From the NCBI GenBank assembly GCA_947488295.1, contig CANKYU010000003.1, positions 124,001-188,000 of the forward strand: 64,000 bases of DNA, given 5' to 3'. A program made the position numbers and the translations under genes. This DNA is from an uncultured Anderseniella sp. (lineage in GTDB: Bacteria > Pseudomonadota > Alphaproteobacteria > Rhizobiales > Aestuariivirgaceae). The notes under the pieces were generated by a model that worked only from the letters and a program-made list of their open reading frames with translations, was not told the DNA's origin and did no database searches. Shown one piece after another: positions 1 through 8,284 of the stretch. Numbering within the stretch: the first letter of the stretch is position 1; each line of letters opens with the position of its first letter.

Positions 1-138
1 GGTATGGACGGCCTGCTGGATGCCTTCGAGGCGTTGAGCCTCACGAAAATCCGCCGCGCCCAGGCCCGGGCGTTCAGGACGGCAAGGCGTCACCGGATCG
101 CAGCGATACTGGCAGACCGGCTGCTGGGGGAGGGATAG
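1..138 (+). CDS. 3' end of an unknown gene (partial)
   Basis: Frame 1 is open from the window edge to the TAG at 136-138, giving the last 45 codons of a protein whose start lies outside the window. The tail is Arg- and Ala-rich and ends in RIAAILADRLLGEG. I do not recognise the family. That it is a real coding end is supported by a second, degenerate copy of the same 3' end at 1833-1912, about 80% identical over 80 bp, including the stop region. The gene is convergent with the small membrane protein gene that ends at 172. Confidence 0.5.
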   Translation, partial: GMDGLLDAFEALSLTKIRRAQARAFRTARRHRIAAILADRLLGEG

Positions 139-171
139 GGAGATCGTCCACGCCAGTTTCCACAGAGCAGT

Positions 172-543
172 CTACTTCGGTGAGACCCTGGGGTCTGTCT
201 CCAATGCACGCATTTGCTGTACGCGCTGCTCGTCGGTCGTCACTTGCGGTGACAGGTCCTTCACTTCCGGCAGTGCGGTCTGCTGCTGCACAACCGGCTC
301 CGGCAATGTGTTGAGCGTGTTGCGCGGGCCGTAGGTCGAAGCTGAGCGCATCGACATGCCGGCAAAGGCGATCAACAGCACAGCGACCAGCGCGCTGTTG
401 ACCAGGGTCTTGTCTTTGGGCCTGAAGTCTCGCGACTTCAGCAGCCAGTGGCGGGCCAGCAGCCCGACACCCACTAGAACCAGCATTGGCGCCAGCACGC
501 TGAAGCCCAGGGAAAAGCTCAGGTTCAGGAACTGAAAACTCAT
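172..543 (-). CDS. Small two-helix membrane protein downstream of SPFH gene
   Basis: 123 residues, function not recognised. A hydrophobic segment lies at about residues 8-33 and a second at about 48-64, followed by a polar, Gln/Pro/Thr-rich tail, which suggests an inner-membrane protein with a soluble C-terminal part. Its ATG (541-543) overlaps the TGA of the SPFH-domain gene in an ATGA arrangement, so the two are almost certainly translationally coupled and the product probably acts with the SPFH protein, much as NfeD-type partners do, though it shows no NfeD features. The following gene is on the other strand. Confidence 0.65.
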   Translation of the reverse strand: MSFQFLNLSFSLGFSVLAPMLVLVGVGLLARHWLLKSRDFRPKDKTLVNSALVAVLLIAFAGMSMRSASTYGPRNTLNTLPEPVVQQQTALPEVKDLSPQVTTDEQRVQQMRALETDPRVSPK

Positions 544-1454
544 TTGCGGACCTCCTTGGCAAAGATGCGCTGTTGCATGCCGACGGTGCCGAGTGCGTCA
601 AACGGCACAAACACCGTATTCGGGTTGATGGCCATTTTCTCCAGCACTTCAAGCCGCCTGTACTGCAGGTACTTGTCTGAAACAGACTCCGCATAAATGG
701 CGTTTTCCTCGCGCGCGGCTTCGGCTCTTTCGCGGCGCACCTTGCGGTTCAGCTTGGCCTTTTCCAGTTCGGTCTGCAGCTGCACCAGCGCGATCTGCTT
801 CTTGGCTTCCTGCTCCTCGATTTCAACGCGGCGCTGGGCGGCGATTTCCTTCTGTTTGGTTATCACTTCGGGAAACTGCACATCTGCCAGCGAGAAGCGC
901 TTTATTGACAATGGCGTGCTCGAAAGCGCCTTGGTCACCACGTCCCTGAGTTCCGCGTTGATCCGCTCGCGGCTCGAGGCTACTTCGTTGATGGTATATT
1001 TGGCCATCGCGGTGCGTACGATTTCGCGCATGATCGGCTGGCCGTAAATGTCGTAGATGCGCGATATGGTTATGACCCCGCCTTTTGAGGTGACCCGGTC
1101 GAAGATACTGTCCAGGGCTTGCGCGTCATTGCGCACCGCCAGCGTAAAGCGAACGTCAAAACTCATATTGAGCTGTTCGCGTGGCATGAAGAGTTTAAAG
1201 GTTTCCTTGATGCCGGTGTCGCTGGCCTCGATGAGCACCAGCCGGTCGCAATACCAAAAGCATGCATCCAGCCGGAAGCGTGATGGCGGGATGCTCTCAG
1301 GCGCGTAACCGTTCTTGGTGAGGATTTTGCCGATATGTGCAGGCGGCACTTCCACCCGCTGGCCGAAAAACGGCGCGACGACGAAGAAACCTGCAATGGC
1401 TGCAAGTACGCAGCTCGATGCGGCTATTCCGAGATATCTTGAACTGAGTTTCAT
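540..1454 (-). CDS. SPFH/band 7 (prohibitin-like) membrane protein
   Basis: 304 residues. A single N-terminal transmembrane helix (about residues 9-27) is followed by a band-7/SPFH domain (about 30-200) and a long charged helical, probably coiled-coil stretch rich in Glu, Lys, Arg and Gln (about 205-270), the usual prohibitin/HflC layout. Such proteins form oligomeric scaffolds in the inner membrane and often modulate membrane proteases. The start is set by AGAGGAG placed six bases before the ATG at 1454; an in-frame ATG six codons upstream has no such site. It forms a two-gene unit with the small membrane protein that overlaps its stop. No FtsH gene is nearby, so the partner is unknown. Confidence 0.8.
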   Translation of the reverse strand: MKLSSRYLGIAASSCVLAAIAGFFVVAPFFGQRVEVPPAHIGKILTKNGYAPESIPPSRFRLDACFWYCDRLVLIEASDTGIKETFKLFMPREQLNMSFDVRFTLAVRNDAQALDSIFDRVTSKGGVITISRIYDIYGQPIMREIVRTAMAKYTINEVASSRERINAELRDVVTKALSSTPLSIKRFSLADVQFPEVITKQKEIAAQRRVEIEEQEAKKQIALVQLQTELEKAKLNRKVRRERAEAAREENAIYAESVSDKYLQYRRLEVLEKMAINPNTVFVPFDALGTVGMQQRIFAKEVRK

Positions 1455-1832
1455 GTTTTTCTCCTCTCTCAAATTGTTTTTCTTGCGATTATTGGCGGCA
1501 ATCGGCCCCTCCGGATTCCGTTGGGTGCGGAAATCCTCAGAGTCGGGTCATGTTCGGCGTCATGAGTTTCGCGTTGACGCCCGACAGCGCCCGGTTTTTT
1601 GACGCTTAAACAGTTTTGTGTAAAAATAAATTTCCCTTCATAAATAAAGATATGTGCACCGGTGTTCTGAGTTTCAATAGATTCGTCAAAAATATTTTTA
1701 ATCAAATGATTTTTATGATAAAATAATTTTTAAACATAAGAAATTTACAAATATCCAGAAAGCTGACGGTGATATATTGTGCCAAGTAGTGTATGTTCTG
1801 ATATATCCGGTAGTAGGTAAAGCGCCTGACAA

Positions 1833-1912
1833 CAGGTCCGGGCGTCCATGACCACCAGACGTTACCGCATCGCAGCGGTACTGGCAGGCCGTTGGCTGGG
1901 AGAGGGGTAGGG
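1833..1912 (+). pseudogene. Degenerate copy of the gene tail at 61-138
   Basis: These 80 bases align without gaps to 61-140 with 16 differences that I counted by hand. In the matching frame they encode RRYRIAAVLAGRWLGEG and a TAG stop, against RRHRIAAILADRLLGEG in the first copy. An in-frame TGA at 1827-1829 shows that only the last 26 or so codons remain. It is therefore the relic 3' end of a paralogue, left either by duplication and deletion or by recombination between two copies flanking the SPFH locus. Confidence 0.6.
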
Positions 1913-1948
1913 GTATCTGGGCACTGTGAAGGGAGTTGAAGTTCATTT

Positions 1949-2368
1949 CGCTCACGCCAGCAGGCTGTCGGCTACGCTCCGCTGGGGCGCACTTCGTGCG
2001 GCGGCCGGTCGGCCTTGCCTCGGCACTTACGTGCCTCGGTGGAGTTCATCACGACGGTTGTGCAGGGTCGGAGAACGGGAGGATGTATTATTCCGCTCAC
2101 GCCAGCAGCCTGTCGGCTGCGCTCCGCTGGGGCGCACTTCGTGCGGCGCGCAGTCGCGCTTGCCTCGGCACTAAAGTGCCTCGGAGGAGTTCATCACTAC
2201 GGTTGTGCAGGATCGGAGAACGGGAGGATGTTTTATTCCGCTCACGCCAGCAGCCTGTCGGCTGCGCTCCGCTAGGGCGCACTTCGTGCGGCGCGCAGTC
2301 GCGCTTGCCTCGGCACTAAAGTGCCTCGGAGGAGTTCATCACGATGGTCGTTCAGGGTCGGAGAACGG
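1949..2368. repeat. Three 145-bp tandem direct repeats with hairpins
   Basis: Units start at 1949, 2094 and 2239 with an exact spacing of 145 bp; the third is cut after about 130 bp. Units two and three are nearly identical, the first is more diverged. Each unit carries two small palindromes, GCACTTCGTGC and GGCAC(N4)GTGCC, plus a constant stretch containing GTTCATCAC and GTCGGAGAACGG. There is no unique spacer between units, so it is not a CRISPR array. Function unknown; possibilities are a structured RNA, a protein-binding array or a decayed mobile element. Confidence 0.85.
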
Positions 2369-2371
2369 CGC

Positions 2372-2450
2372 GAAGCACGAAGTGCTGAGTAAAGCTGTTC
2401 GACCAGAATAATGGAAGCACGCAGTGCTTCGTAAAGCTGTTCGACCAGAA
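2372..2450. repeat. Two 37-bp repeats spaced 42 bp, each with a hairpin
   Basis: Copies at 2372-2408 and 2414-2450 share GAAGCACG and GTAAAGCTGTTCGACCAGAA. Each contains a palindrome, AGCACGAAGTGCT or AAGCACGCAGTGCTT. The GCAC(N3)GTGC core is the same as in the adjoining 145-bp repeats, so the two arrays may be parts of one structure. No coding potential seen. Confidence 0.75.
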
Positions 2451-2456
2451 AACAAG

Positions 2457-2570
2457 TGACGGCATGTGACGACGGCAGTGTAGCTCTGCAAAGAAGAACA
2501 CGCCACAAGCTCTGCATTCCAGGGGTAAAGAATACGCCACTCACCGCAGATCTCGCATCACATGCCGTCA
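2457..2570. repeat. 114-bp element with perfect 13-bp terminal inverted repeats
   Basis: TGACGGCATGTGA at 2457-2469 is the exact reverse complement of TCACATGCCGTCA at 2558-2570. Inside, AGCTCTGCA and an ACGCCAC-ending block each occur twice in direct orientation. The size and perfect ends fit a MITE-like non-autonomous element or a large stem-loop. I see no clear target-site duplication next to the ends, which weakens the transposon reading. Confidence 0.55.
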
Positions 2571-3200
2571 GTAACAGGTCGTGCCGCAAGAGAGGCGAAA
2601 TGATGATGATGTGGTGGCAACACAATGGTTACCCACATTGGCGTTCGTATGCGGAGCAAAGCCGGCGGCATACGTTGCGAACTGTGGATACCCGGGCGCG
2701 GCTGACCGGTGCCAGCGGATCGAACATCACCGACTGTTGCAGCAATGCAGATCATCACGGCTTGGGTCGAGGTGGGGCAGTTTCGGGCTATGGGCCGGTA
2801 CTCGTGTGTTGCGCACCGCGGTGGATTCCGCGTAACCCACAATACGGCTCACTGGACAGTCACAACTGATGCAGGAGTTCGAATGCGACTGGTCGTGACA
2901 GCTCGGCAGCGGTTGTTAACGATTGATTCATGCTCTCACAGAATGGCATTAAACTCAGCAAAAACAACTATTTGTAGGCATTAACTGATTTGTTGCCAGT
3001 TCTGGTTGTGTTGCGGCGACATATGGAAAAGTCAGCTGTCTCAAACCATGATCTGACGTTGCCGTGTTCAGGCTTCACACCAATTGTGGCGAAAAGCTGA
3101 ACCGCCGATGAACATGAACTTCAGTTAACATTCAGGCGATGTTTGTCAATGTGCTGATCAACGGGTCGGGCAAGATGACCAACAAACGGAACCTGAAACC

Positions 3201-3524
3201 ATGATGAGCAAGAGAAAATTTATGGCAGTGGCAATGGTCGCAGCTGCCGCTTTCACCGCCGCACCATCAGCTAACGCAACTGTTGCCGCCGGAATGTCTG
3301 CCACAACTGCGGCAAGTACCACGGCTGCCACCACCAACGCACCTTCCGGCATCGTTCTGGCGCACGGCTGGGGCGGTCACTGGCATGGCGGCGGCTGGGG
3401 TGGCGGACACTGGGGCCACGGCCACCGCTGGCGCAAGTGCCGCTGGCTCAAGCGGAAAGCACGCCGCACAGGACGTCGCCACTGGTGGAGGAAATACTAC
3501 AGATGCCGGAACCGCTTCTACTGA
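3201..3524 (+). CDS. Small secreted Gly/His/Trp- and Arg-rich protein
   Basis: 107 residues, or 106 if the second ATG at 3204 is used. Residues 1-26 form a typical Sec signal peptide with a likely AxA site (SANA). The mature part starts with an Ala/Thr-rich linker, then a Gly/His/Trp segment around residues 54-76 that could bind metal, and ends in a strongly basic, aromatic tail with two Cys. A weak ribosome site (GGAACC) precedes the start. A hairpin terminator candidate follows at 3553-3584. Function unknown; small basic His/Gly-rich exported proteins of this kind occur in Hyphomicrobiales. Another small basic exported protein is encoded at 10115-10378. Confidence 0.6.
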   Translation: MMSKRKFMAVAMVAAAAFTAAPSANATVAAGMSATTAASTTAATTNAPSGIVLAHGWGGHWHGGGWGGGHWGHGHRWRKCRWLKRKARRTGRRHWWRKYYRCRNRFY

Positions 3525-3552
3525 GCCGGTAACAGCAATCTGTGACTGACAA

Positions 3553-3584
3553 GAAGGCAGCCGGATCATCTCCGCGCTGCCTTC
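3553..3584 (+). terminator. Putative terminator hairpin after the small secreted protein
   Basis: GAAGGCAGC (3553-3561) pairs perfectly with GCTGCCTTC (3576-3584) over a 14-base loop, 28 bp after the stop of the upstream gene. A T-rich tract is short, so Rho-independent activity is only likely. Confidence 0.5.
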
Positions 3585-3625
3585 GACGTTTGTAAGGGGT
3601 ACAAAGTCGGTTCTATTTTCAGGTT

Positions 3626-3847
3626 TTAATCATCATCACCATCGCGCAGCAGGTCATCGAGCACCTCGGGTTTCATGCCCTTTATTTTCTGCGCAACAGT
3701 GCGATCATGATTGCGATCATTTGGCTCTATCCCCTTCTGCGCCGGGCGTCCCACCTGCTTCATGAAAAGCCGAAGCTCTTCAGCACGAAGCGCGCGCTTC
3801 TCGGTTGCGTTCAGTTTCCTTTTTGGCTTTGGTCTTTCTGCGTTCAT
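3626..3847 (-). CDS. Small highly charged hypothetical protein
   Basis: 73 residues, rich in Lys, Arg, Glu and Asp, starting MNAERPKPKRKLNATEKRAL and ending in DGDDD. No signal peptide or membrane segment; probably cytoplasmic and possibly nucleic-acid binding because of its basic N-terminal half. It lies 40 bp downstream of, and in the same direction as, the gene at 3888-4274. Family not recognised. Confidence 0.5.
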   Translation of the reverse strand: MNAERPKPKRKLNATEKRALRAEELRLFMKQVGRPAQKGIEPNDRNHDRTVAQKIKGMKPEVLDDLLRDGDDD

Positions 3848-3887
3848 CTCATCACCGTGCCCCAGGGGTACTCGCTTGCATGACCGG

Positions 3888-4274
3888 TCATTGTTTCAGC
3901 GTCGCCAACATCTCATCGACTTGACTGTCTTCATTGCCGGCATGCTGCAAATCACAATTATACGTTGCAAAGATCATGAGCTTTTGTGATCTGAGATACC
4001 ATATGCGCCACCAGGTTTGTTTCGCTTCGTAACTGATTTCGAAACCTGAAAATCCCCCCAATGTAACCGGATGAGGTTTTGTACCGTGCGCCAGGTCATC
4101 CACGGCGAAGTCGAGCAAGTCGGCGTCGTCCACGACGCTGTCCTTTACCGCACCGCTGAGTTGCAGCGCTCCGGCACCGCCCGGCCTTGATATAGTGGTG
4201 CACATGGAATCATCTTCCACTTCCCAGTCATCAAACATGTCTATGGACCAGTTCGTGGAATCATCACTTTTCAT
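3888..4274 (-). CDS. Hypothetical soluble protein, about 128 residues
   Basis: 128 residues, acidic, no signal peptide. Predicted mixed alpha/beta from the alternation of hydrophobic strands (FEISYEAKQTWWRIWYLRS, KLMIFATYNC) and a final helix (QVDEMLATLKQ). The strand pattern resembles small DUF domains found as lone proteins in proteobacteria, but I cannot assign one. It is divergent from the amidase-like gene at 4515; a long imperfect inverted repeat lies between them. Confidence 0.55.
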   Translation of the reverse strand: MKSDDSTNWSIDMFDDWEVEDDSMCTTISRPGGAGALQLSGAVKDSVVDDADLLDFAVDDLAHGTKPHPVTLGGFSGFEISYEAKQTWWRIWYLRSQKLMIFATYNCDLQHAGNEDSQVDEMLATLKQ

Positions 4275-4275
4275 T

Positions 4276-4400
4276 AAATCAGTTTACGGAAAGTTGTTGA
4301 CGGAGACAAGGAGCGGGCATGTCGGCGTCCATGATCGCCGGAGCTGCCGGGAGCAATAATCAGATCAAAGCCAGATCATGTGTTTCCGTAAACTCGATTT
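4276..4400. repeat. Imperfect 17/18-bp inverted repeat in divergent promoter region
   Basis: AAATCAGTTTACGGAAA (4276-4292) is the reverse complement of TTTCCGTAAACTCGATTT (4383-4400) apart from one inserted base. The arms sit 90 bp apart between two divergent genes, with the left arm touching the start codon of the minus-strand gene. This could be a pair of operator half-sites or a structural repeat. Confidence 0.45.
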
Positions 4401-4514
4401 CTTACCGGCAAGGCATTCAGCCGCTTTATTGTAAAGTTCCGGTCAGCAAAGCGCCGTGAATTCCTCTCGCTTTCCTGTTTGATTGGCTATCCCGAAAGCG
4501 GATGAGAGCCCGTC

Positions 4515-5462
4515 ATGTCTGAACAGTTGATCGTCGATCTCAGCAAACCACCTCACCAACGCTGGGTGTTCTCAGATGCCCAGCTCGATCATGCGCGCAA
4601 GCTGATCGATGTCTATCGCAATGACCTGGGCAAGAGCGCCGGTCGCGCGGCGGCGATCGGCCGGTCGGTACGGTCCGTCTTGCCGGCCGACTACTGGAAC
4701 GAGGTGCAGAGCGTTGCGACACGGGTCAGTGTGCCGGCTGATGTGATGCTGCTGTGCAATGCCTATTATGACATGGTCAGCGCGCTGATCGGCTGCACCG
4801 CCTTTGCCGTGGACACACCTGCAGGTCCGCTGCATGCGCGCAATCTGGACTGGTGGACGCAGAACCGGCTGCTGAATGAAACTTCCACGGCCTGTCACTT
4901 CACCGGTGCACCGGCAGGCGAGTTCATTTCCATCGGCTGGCCCGGCTATCTTGGTGTCTTGTCCGGCATGGCTCCCGGTCGGTTTGCAATCACCCTCAAT
5001 GCCGTCTTGAGTGACGAGCCGGCACAACGTGCCCTGCCGGTCGCATTCCAGATCAGGAAAACCTTCGAAGAGGTGGCAACCTTCGCGGACGCCGTCGAGC
5101 GCCTGTCGCAAGCGGTGATCCCGGGCAATTGCCTGTTGCTGGTGTCCGGCACCGGGCCCGGTGAAATGCTGGTCATCGAACGCACGCCGACAAGAAACGC
5201 CATCCGGCTATGTGAGGCTGGCAGGATCATCGTGACCAATGAGTATAGGAAGCTGGATACAGAAACCGTGTTTGCGAGTAGCGAGTTGCAGTCTTCGTCC
5301 TGCAGCCGTTACGGCCGGGTCGTGAACTTGCTGCACAGGCCCCCGAAAGGTCTTCAGGACTGTATTGACCATCTCCGTGATCCGGCAGTGCAAATGAGCA
5401 TCACGGTGCAACAGATGGCCTTCCATGCAGCCACCGGCGCTTCGTCCTGGCGGGCTGCGTGA
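4515..5462 (+). CDS. Ntn hydrolase of the NAAA/acid ceramidase/choloylglycine hydrolase type
   Basis: 315 residues. The segment GCTAFAVDTPAGPLHARNLD at 93-112 matches the catalytic region of N-acylethanolamine acid amidase, acid ceramidase and choloylglycine hydrolases: Cys94 would become the N-terminal nucleophile after autocleavage, and the RNxD set at 109-112 is a conserved active-site group. The preceding helical part (1-93) fits the small alpha-subunit that is cleaved off in acid amidases. No signal peptide is visible, so a cytoplasmic linear-amide (fatty acid amide or N-acyl amino acid) hydrolase is likely; the substrate cannot be read from sequence. It stands alone. Confidence 0.7.
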   Translation: MSEQLIVDLSKPPHQRWVFSDAQLDHARKLIDVYRNDLGKSAGRAAAIGRSVRSVLPADYWNEVQSVATRVSVPADVMLLCNAYYDMVSALIGCTAFAVDTPAGPLHARNLDWWTQNRLLNETSTACHFTGAPAGEFISIGWPGYLGVLSGMAPGRFAITLNAVLSDEPAQRALPVAFQIRKTFEEVATFADAVERLSQAVIPGNCLLLVSGTGPGEMLVIERTPTRNAIRLCEAGRIIVTNEYRKLDTETVFASSELQSSSCSRYGRVVNLLHRPPKGLQDCIDHLRDPAVQMSITVQQMAFHAATGASSWRAA

Positions 5463-5875
5463 GAGCTGGGCGGAGACATGTGGTGAAGTGCCGACCGGCA
5501 TGAAAAAATTCTCGCAAGCGCAGAAAACGCCGACGCAGGGCTTTCAGGAAGACACATGGTCAGTGGCATTTGTCGATTGATTCAGGGTGTTAAATCCGAT
5601 GATTAAAACACTTTAAAACAATGCCTTAGACACTCAGCTTGACTCAACCGAAAATTCGCCGCCACCGGACATCGCTTGCAATTGGGCGAAAACTGCGGGC
5701 AGGGCGCGCATGACCCGCTAATCAAGAGCATTAAGTCCGGTCAGACCTGAATGTGGCGGTTACGACCGTTGTGTATGGCGGCTGGTCCTGATGTTCCCGT
5801 AAGACTGCATCTTGTCTTGCCGTTACAACCACGCTTAAACCGGCACCTGGATTCAAGCAACAATGCGAGGCATGC
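5463..5875. other. Gene-free interval
   Basis: 413 bp between two plus-strand genes. It contains an AT-rich stretch around 5580-5640 with TTAAAACACTTTAAAACA, and nothing I can name. A 26-codon ATG frame at 5500-5580 has no ribosome site and was not called. Confidence 0.5.
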
Positions 5876-6274
5876 ATGGCTGAAACGTCAGGGCTCAATC
5901 ATCTCGGTCTGTCGGTTTTCGATCTCGACCAGACAACTGCATTCTTTACCCGGGTGCTGGGCTGGGAGGAGATTGCCCGGGATGACAGCTATCCGAGAAA
6001 CGCCGTCACCGATGGTAGTCTGCGTCTGACGCTGTGGCAGGTGGACAGGGCTCAACAGGTGACCGGTTTTGACCGGCGCGCCAATGTCGGTCTGCATCAC
6101 CTGGCGATACAGGTGGACAGTGAACAGCGGCTGGCCGAACTGGCGCAAAAGGTTGCGGCCTGGCCAGGTGTCGAAGTGGAGTTCATGCCCGAACTCCTCG
6201 GCGACGGTCCGCGCAAGCACATGATGTTTGCCGAACCCGGCGGCATCCGCCTTGAGTTGATCTGGCCAGGATAG
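5876..6274 (+). CDS. VOC family (glyoxalase/bleomycin resistance) protein
   Basis: 132 residues forming one vicinal-oxygen-chelate domain with two beta-alpha-beta-beta-beta halves. The first metal-ligand His is in GLNHLGLSV, the second in GLHHLAIQV, and the C-terminal Glu in IRLELIWPG, the classic H...E ligand spacing. It could be a small-molecule lyase/isomerase or a binding protein; substrate unknown. A GAGG lies about ten bases before the ATG. No operon partner. Confidence 0.75.
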   Translation: MAETSGLNHLGLSVFDLDQTTAFFTRVLGWEEIARDDSYPRNAVTDGSLRLTLWQVDRAQQVTGFDRRANVGLHHLAIQVDSEQRLAELAQKVAAWPGVEVEFMPELLGDGPRKHMMFAEPGGIRLELIWPG

Positions 6275-6544
6275 GGCAGAAGCGTCTCAGTCAGGAAGAG
6301 AGACTGTCCGGCCATCTCAGATGGTTGCCGTGACATGAACTCGGCGCTTGCGGTCATCGCCAGGCTGAACCGTTCGCGGGCCCGGGAGGAAGGACACCAT
6401 TTGTAAACCAAATTTCCATTGCGCTGGTCGCTATGACTCCGGTCATCCATTAGAGTAGATTTGTATACTGAAGAAAAGACTGCAATGTCTTTTCTTCTGA
6501 TCGTCTTCGACGACCGGACTGCCGCTACAACGAGGAGCAAGTTC

Positions 6545-7378
6545 ATGCGACGTATGCGTGCACTGTTTGTGATTGTCATCGTGTCCGCCTGCAGCTTTGG
6601 AGTTGCCGGTGCCGAACCTGCTGACGGTCAGCGCGATCTGGTGAGAGATCTTAGCGTGGACCTGGTCTTGCTGGACATTTCCAGGCAGATCAAAGGTATT
6701 GCAACGCAAGGCAATTTCTCAGACGACGAGACGGTCAGATCCGCTTGGACATCGGCTGTTGATCAAGTGATGTCCCGGCAACGCATGGAAGCCGCGATGC
6801 GGGATGAATTTGCAGCCATTCTGAACGAAAGCGAACGCGCCGCACTGTATGAATTCGTGGACTCTCCATTTGGTCGCCGGGTCCGGAAATTCGAGCGCCA
6901 GGCCTTGCAAGCAGGCCCATGGGCGGAGATGGTGAACAAGGGCAAGAAGCTCGTACCGTCCCTCAGCGACAAGCGCGCCGCTCTTTTGGCCGGTATTCTG
7001 AACGGTACCGGTGGCCGGGAAAATTCAATCGCCATGGGCACACACATGATGACGGCCATGGTGAAGGGAATGAAAATCGGCGGCCTGTATCCCGAAACAG
7101 TTGATGATGAAACGCTGGACACAATGATTGCTGAACAAAAGGCGATCATGGTAGCTACTGTTGACGACGAACTGCCTGCGATACTGGCGTTTACCTACCA
7201 TCCGCTAACCGATCGGGAACTTGACAGGTACCTCAGCTTCCTGAACTCCGGTACCGGCGGGCTGATTAACGCCAAAGTGGTTCCCGCTGTACAGCGTGTT
7301 GCGTCAGCAGCGTTGACCGCCTTCGGCATACGGTTTGCCGTCCTTTGCGGTAAACCGGTCGATGAAATCGATCTTTGA
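6545..7378 (+). CDS. Exported hypothetical protein (DUF2059-like)
   Basis: 277 residues from the ATG at 6545, chosen because AGGAGC lies seven bases upstream and because it begins a clear Sec signal peptide (about residues 1-23, ending VAGA). The frame is open further upstream, but that part has no signal. The mature protein is helical, with a repeated pattern of ...L.EFVDSPFGRRVRKFE and ...LSFLNSGTGGLINAK that recalls the DUF2059 family of periplasmic proteins of unknown function. This resemblance is weak and by eye only. Confidence 0.6.
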   Translation: MRRMRALFVIVIVSACSFGVAGAEPADGQRDLVRDLSVDLVLLDISRQIKGIATQGNFSDDETVRSAWTSAVDQVMSRQRMEAAMRDEFAAILNESERAALYEFVDSPFGRRVRKFERQALQAGPWAEMVNKGKKLVPSLSDKRAALLAGILNGTGGRENSIAMGTHMMTAMVKGMKIGGLYPETVDDETLDTMIAEQKAIMVATVDDELPAILAFTYHPLTDRELDRYLSFLNSGTGGLINAKVVPAVQRVASAALTAFGIRFAVLCGKPVDEIDL

Positions 7379-7384
7379 TCGGCT

Positions 7385-8194
7385 TCAGGTGTGTTTCAAA
7401 TGGTCAAGCACCTGTTCCGGCGCTTCCAGTTGCGGCAGGTGGCCGATGCCGGGCAGGGCGGTGAATGAGCCCTTGCCGACCAGTTGATGCAGGGCCCTGC
7501 CGCGCGCCAGCGGTATCCACGGATCATCCTCGCCCCACAGGATATTCACCGGGCAGCGGATGTCGCCGAACAGGGGTTCAACCTCTGCGGTAAAACGTTC
7601 ATCAGCCTGGGCAAACTGCCGGTAGAAGCTGCCGCGCCCGGCTTCGCTCAGCCACGGTGCAACAAGTGCATCAAAGTCACCGGTATCTATGTCCGACACA
7701 AGTGCGCCCTTGATGTAGGCTTCCACCACAGCCTTGTGAATATGTGGCGGCAGGCCGAGAAAGGCGTCCACATGACGGCCCACATGATCGAAGAAGTCCG
7801 ACCCCCACGGGCGCATGGCAACCACGTTCATCAATACATAGGTTTCGAAATCGCAGGCATGCAGTAGGTGTGCCCGCAAGGTGGTGGCCCCGCCAAAATC
7901 GTGGGCAATGACATGCGGGCGCGCAAGGCCCCAGTGGACAAGCATTTCGGCAAACACCCCGCCCTGTACATCCAATGATGTCGCCTGGTCGGCCTGCATG
8001 TCGGAGCGGCCATAGCCGGGCATGTCATACCAGTGAACCGTATACCGCTTCGCCAGTTCCGGAATGACCCGGTGCCACGAATAGGACGACCACGGCCAGC
8101 CGTGCGCCAGCACCAGGTCAGGTCCGTCACCGGCGCGTCCGGCAGCCACCTGTCCGGCGCTGGTTACAAAGATCTCGTTCAGTTGCCAGGTCAT
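7385..8194 (-). CDS. Alpha/beta hydrolase, Asp-nucleophile type (epoxide hydrolase or dehalogenase)
   Basis: 269 residues. HGWPWSSYSW near residue 31 gives the oxyanion-hole motif, HDFGGA near 100 the nucleophile elbow with Asp instead of Ser, WGEDDPWIP near 220 the acid region and GIGHLPQLE near 248 the catalytic His. An Asp nucleophile points to epoxide hydrolases, haloalkane dehalogenases or fluoroacetate dehalogenases rather than esterases. The start is supported by GGAG eight bases upstream. It is convergent with the exported protein gene that ends six bases away. The true substrate is unknown. Confidence 0.75.
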   Translation of the reverse strand: MTWQLNEIFVTSAGQVAAGRAGDGPDLVLAHGWPWSSYSWHRVIPELAKRYTVHWYDMPGYGRSDMQADQATSLDVQGGVFAEMLVHWGLARPHVIAHDFGGATTLRAHLLHACDFETYVLMNVVAMRPWGSDFFDHVGRHVDAFLGLPPHIHKAVVEAYIKGALVSDIDTGDFDALVAPWLSEAGRGSFYRQFAQADERFTAEVEPLFGDIRCPVNILWGEDDPWIPLARGRALHQLVGKGSFTALPGIGHLPQLEAPEQVLDHLKHT

Positions 8195-8284
8195 GAATTG
8201 CGCTCCGCGTAGATGTGCCGGCTGTAGTTGGTAATTATGCCCTGAATTGCTTTGTGCAACACAGATTGTTTGACCATCGGGCGG

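Larger units (their letters stand above)
1455..3200. other. Long gene-free, repeat-rich region
   Basis: About 1.75 kb without a convincing gene. The first part (about 1600-1800) is AT-rich. It then holds a decayed copy of a gene tail, three 145-bp direct repeats, a pair of 42-bp-spaced repeats and an element bounded by 13-bp inverted repeats, each listed separately. From about 2580 to 3200 I see no gene, repeat or clear signal. Open frames in the repeats exist because the repeat period of 145 leaves different frames open in each copy; none has a ribosome site or family resemblance. Confidence 0.6.

Noticed and set aside
74..694. 206-codon minus-strand frame
   Set aside because: It overlaps the SPFH-partner gene in another frame and has no family resemblance.
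1949..2450. CRISPR array
   Set aside because: Units are 145 bp and contiguous, without unique spacers, and no cas gene is present.
1926..2625. Several overlapping open frames in the 145-bp repeat region
   Set aside because: They arise from the repeat period and contain no recognisable domain, ribosome site or codon pattern.
5500..5580. 26-codon ORF starting MKKFSQAQK
   Set aside because: No ribosome site and no conserved feature; kept as gene-free interval.
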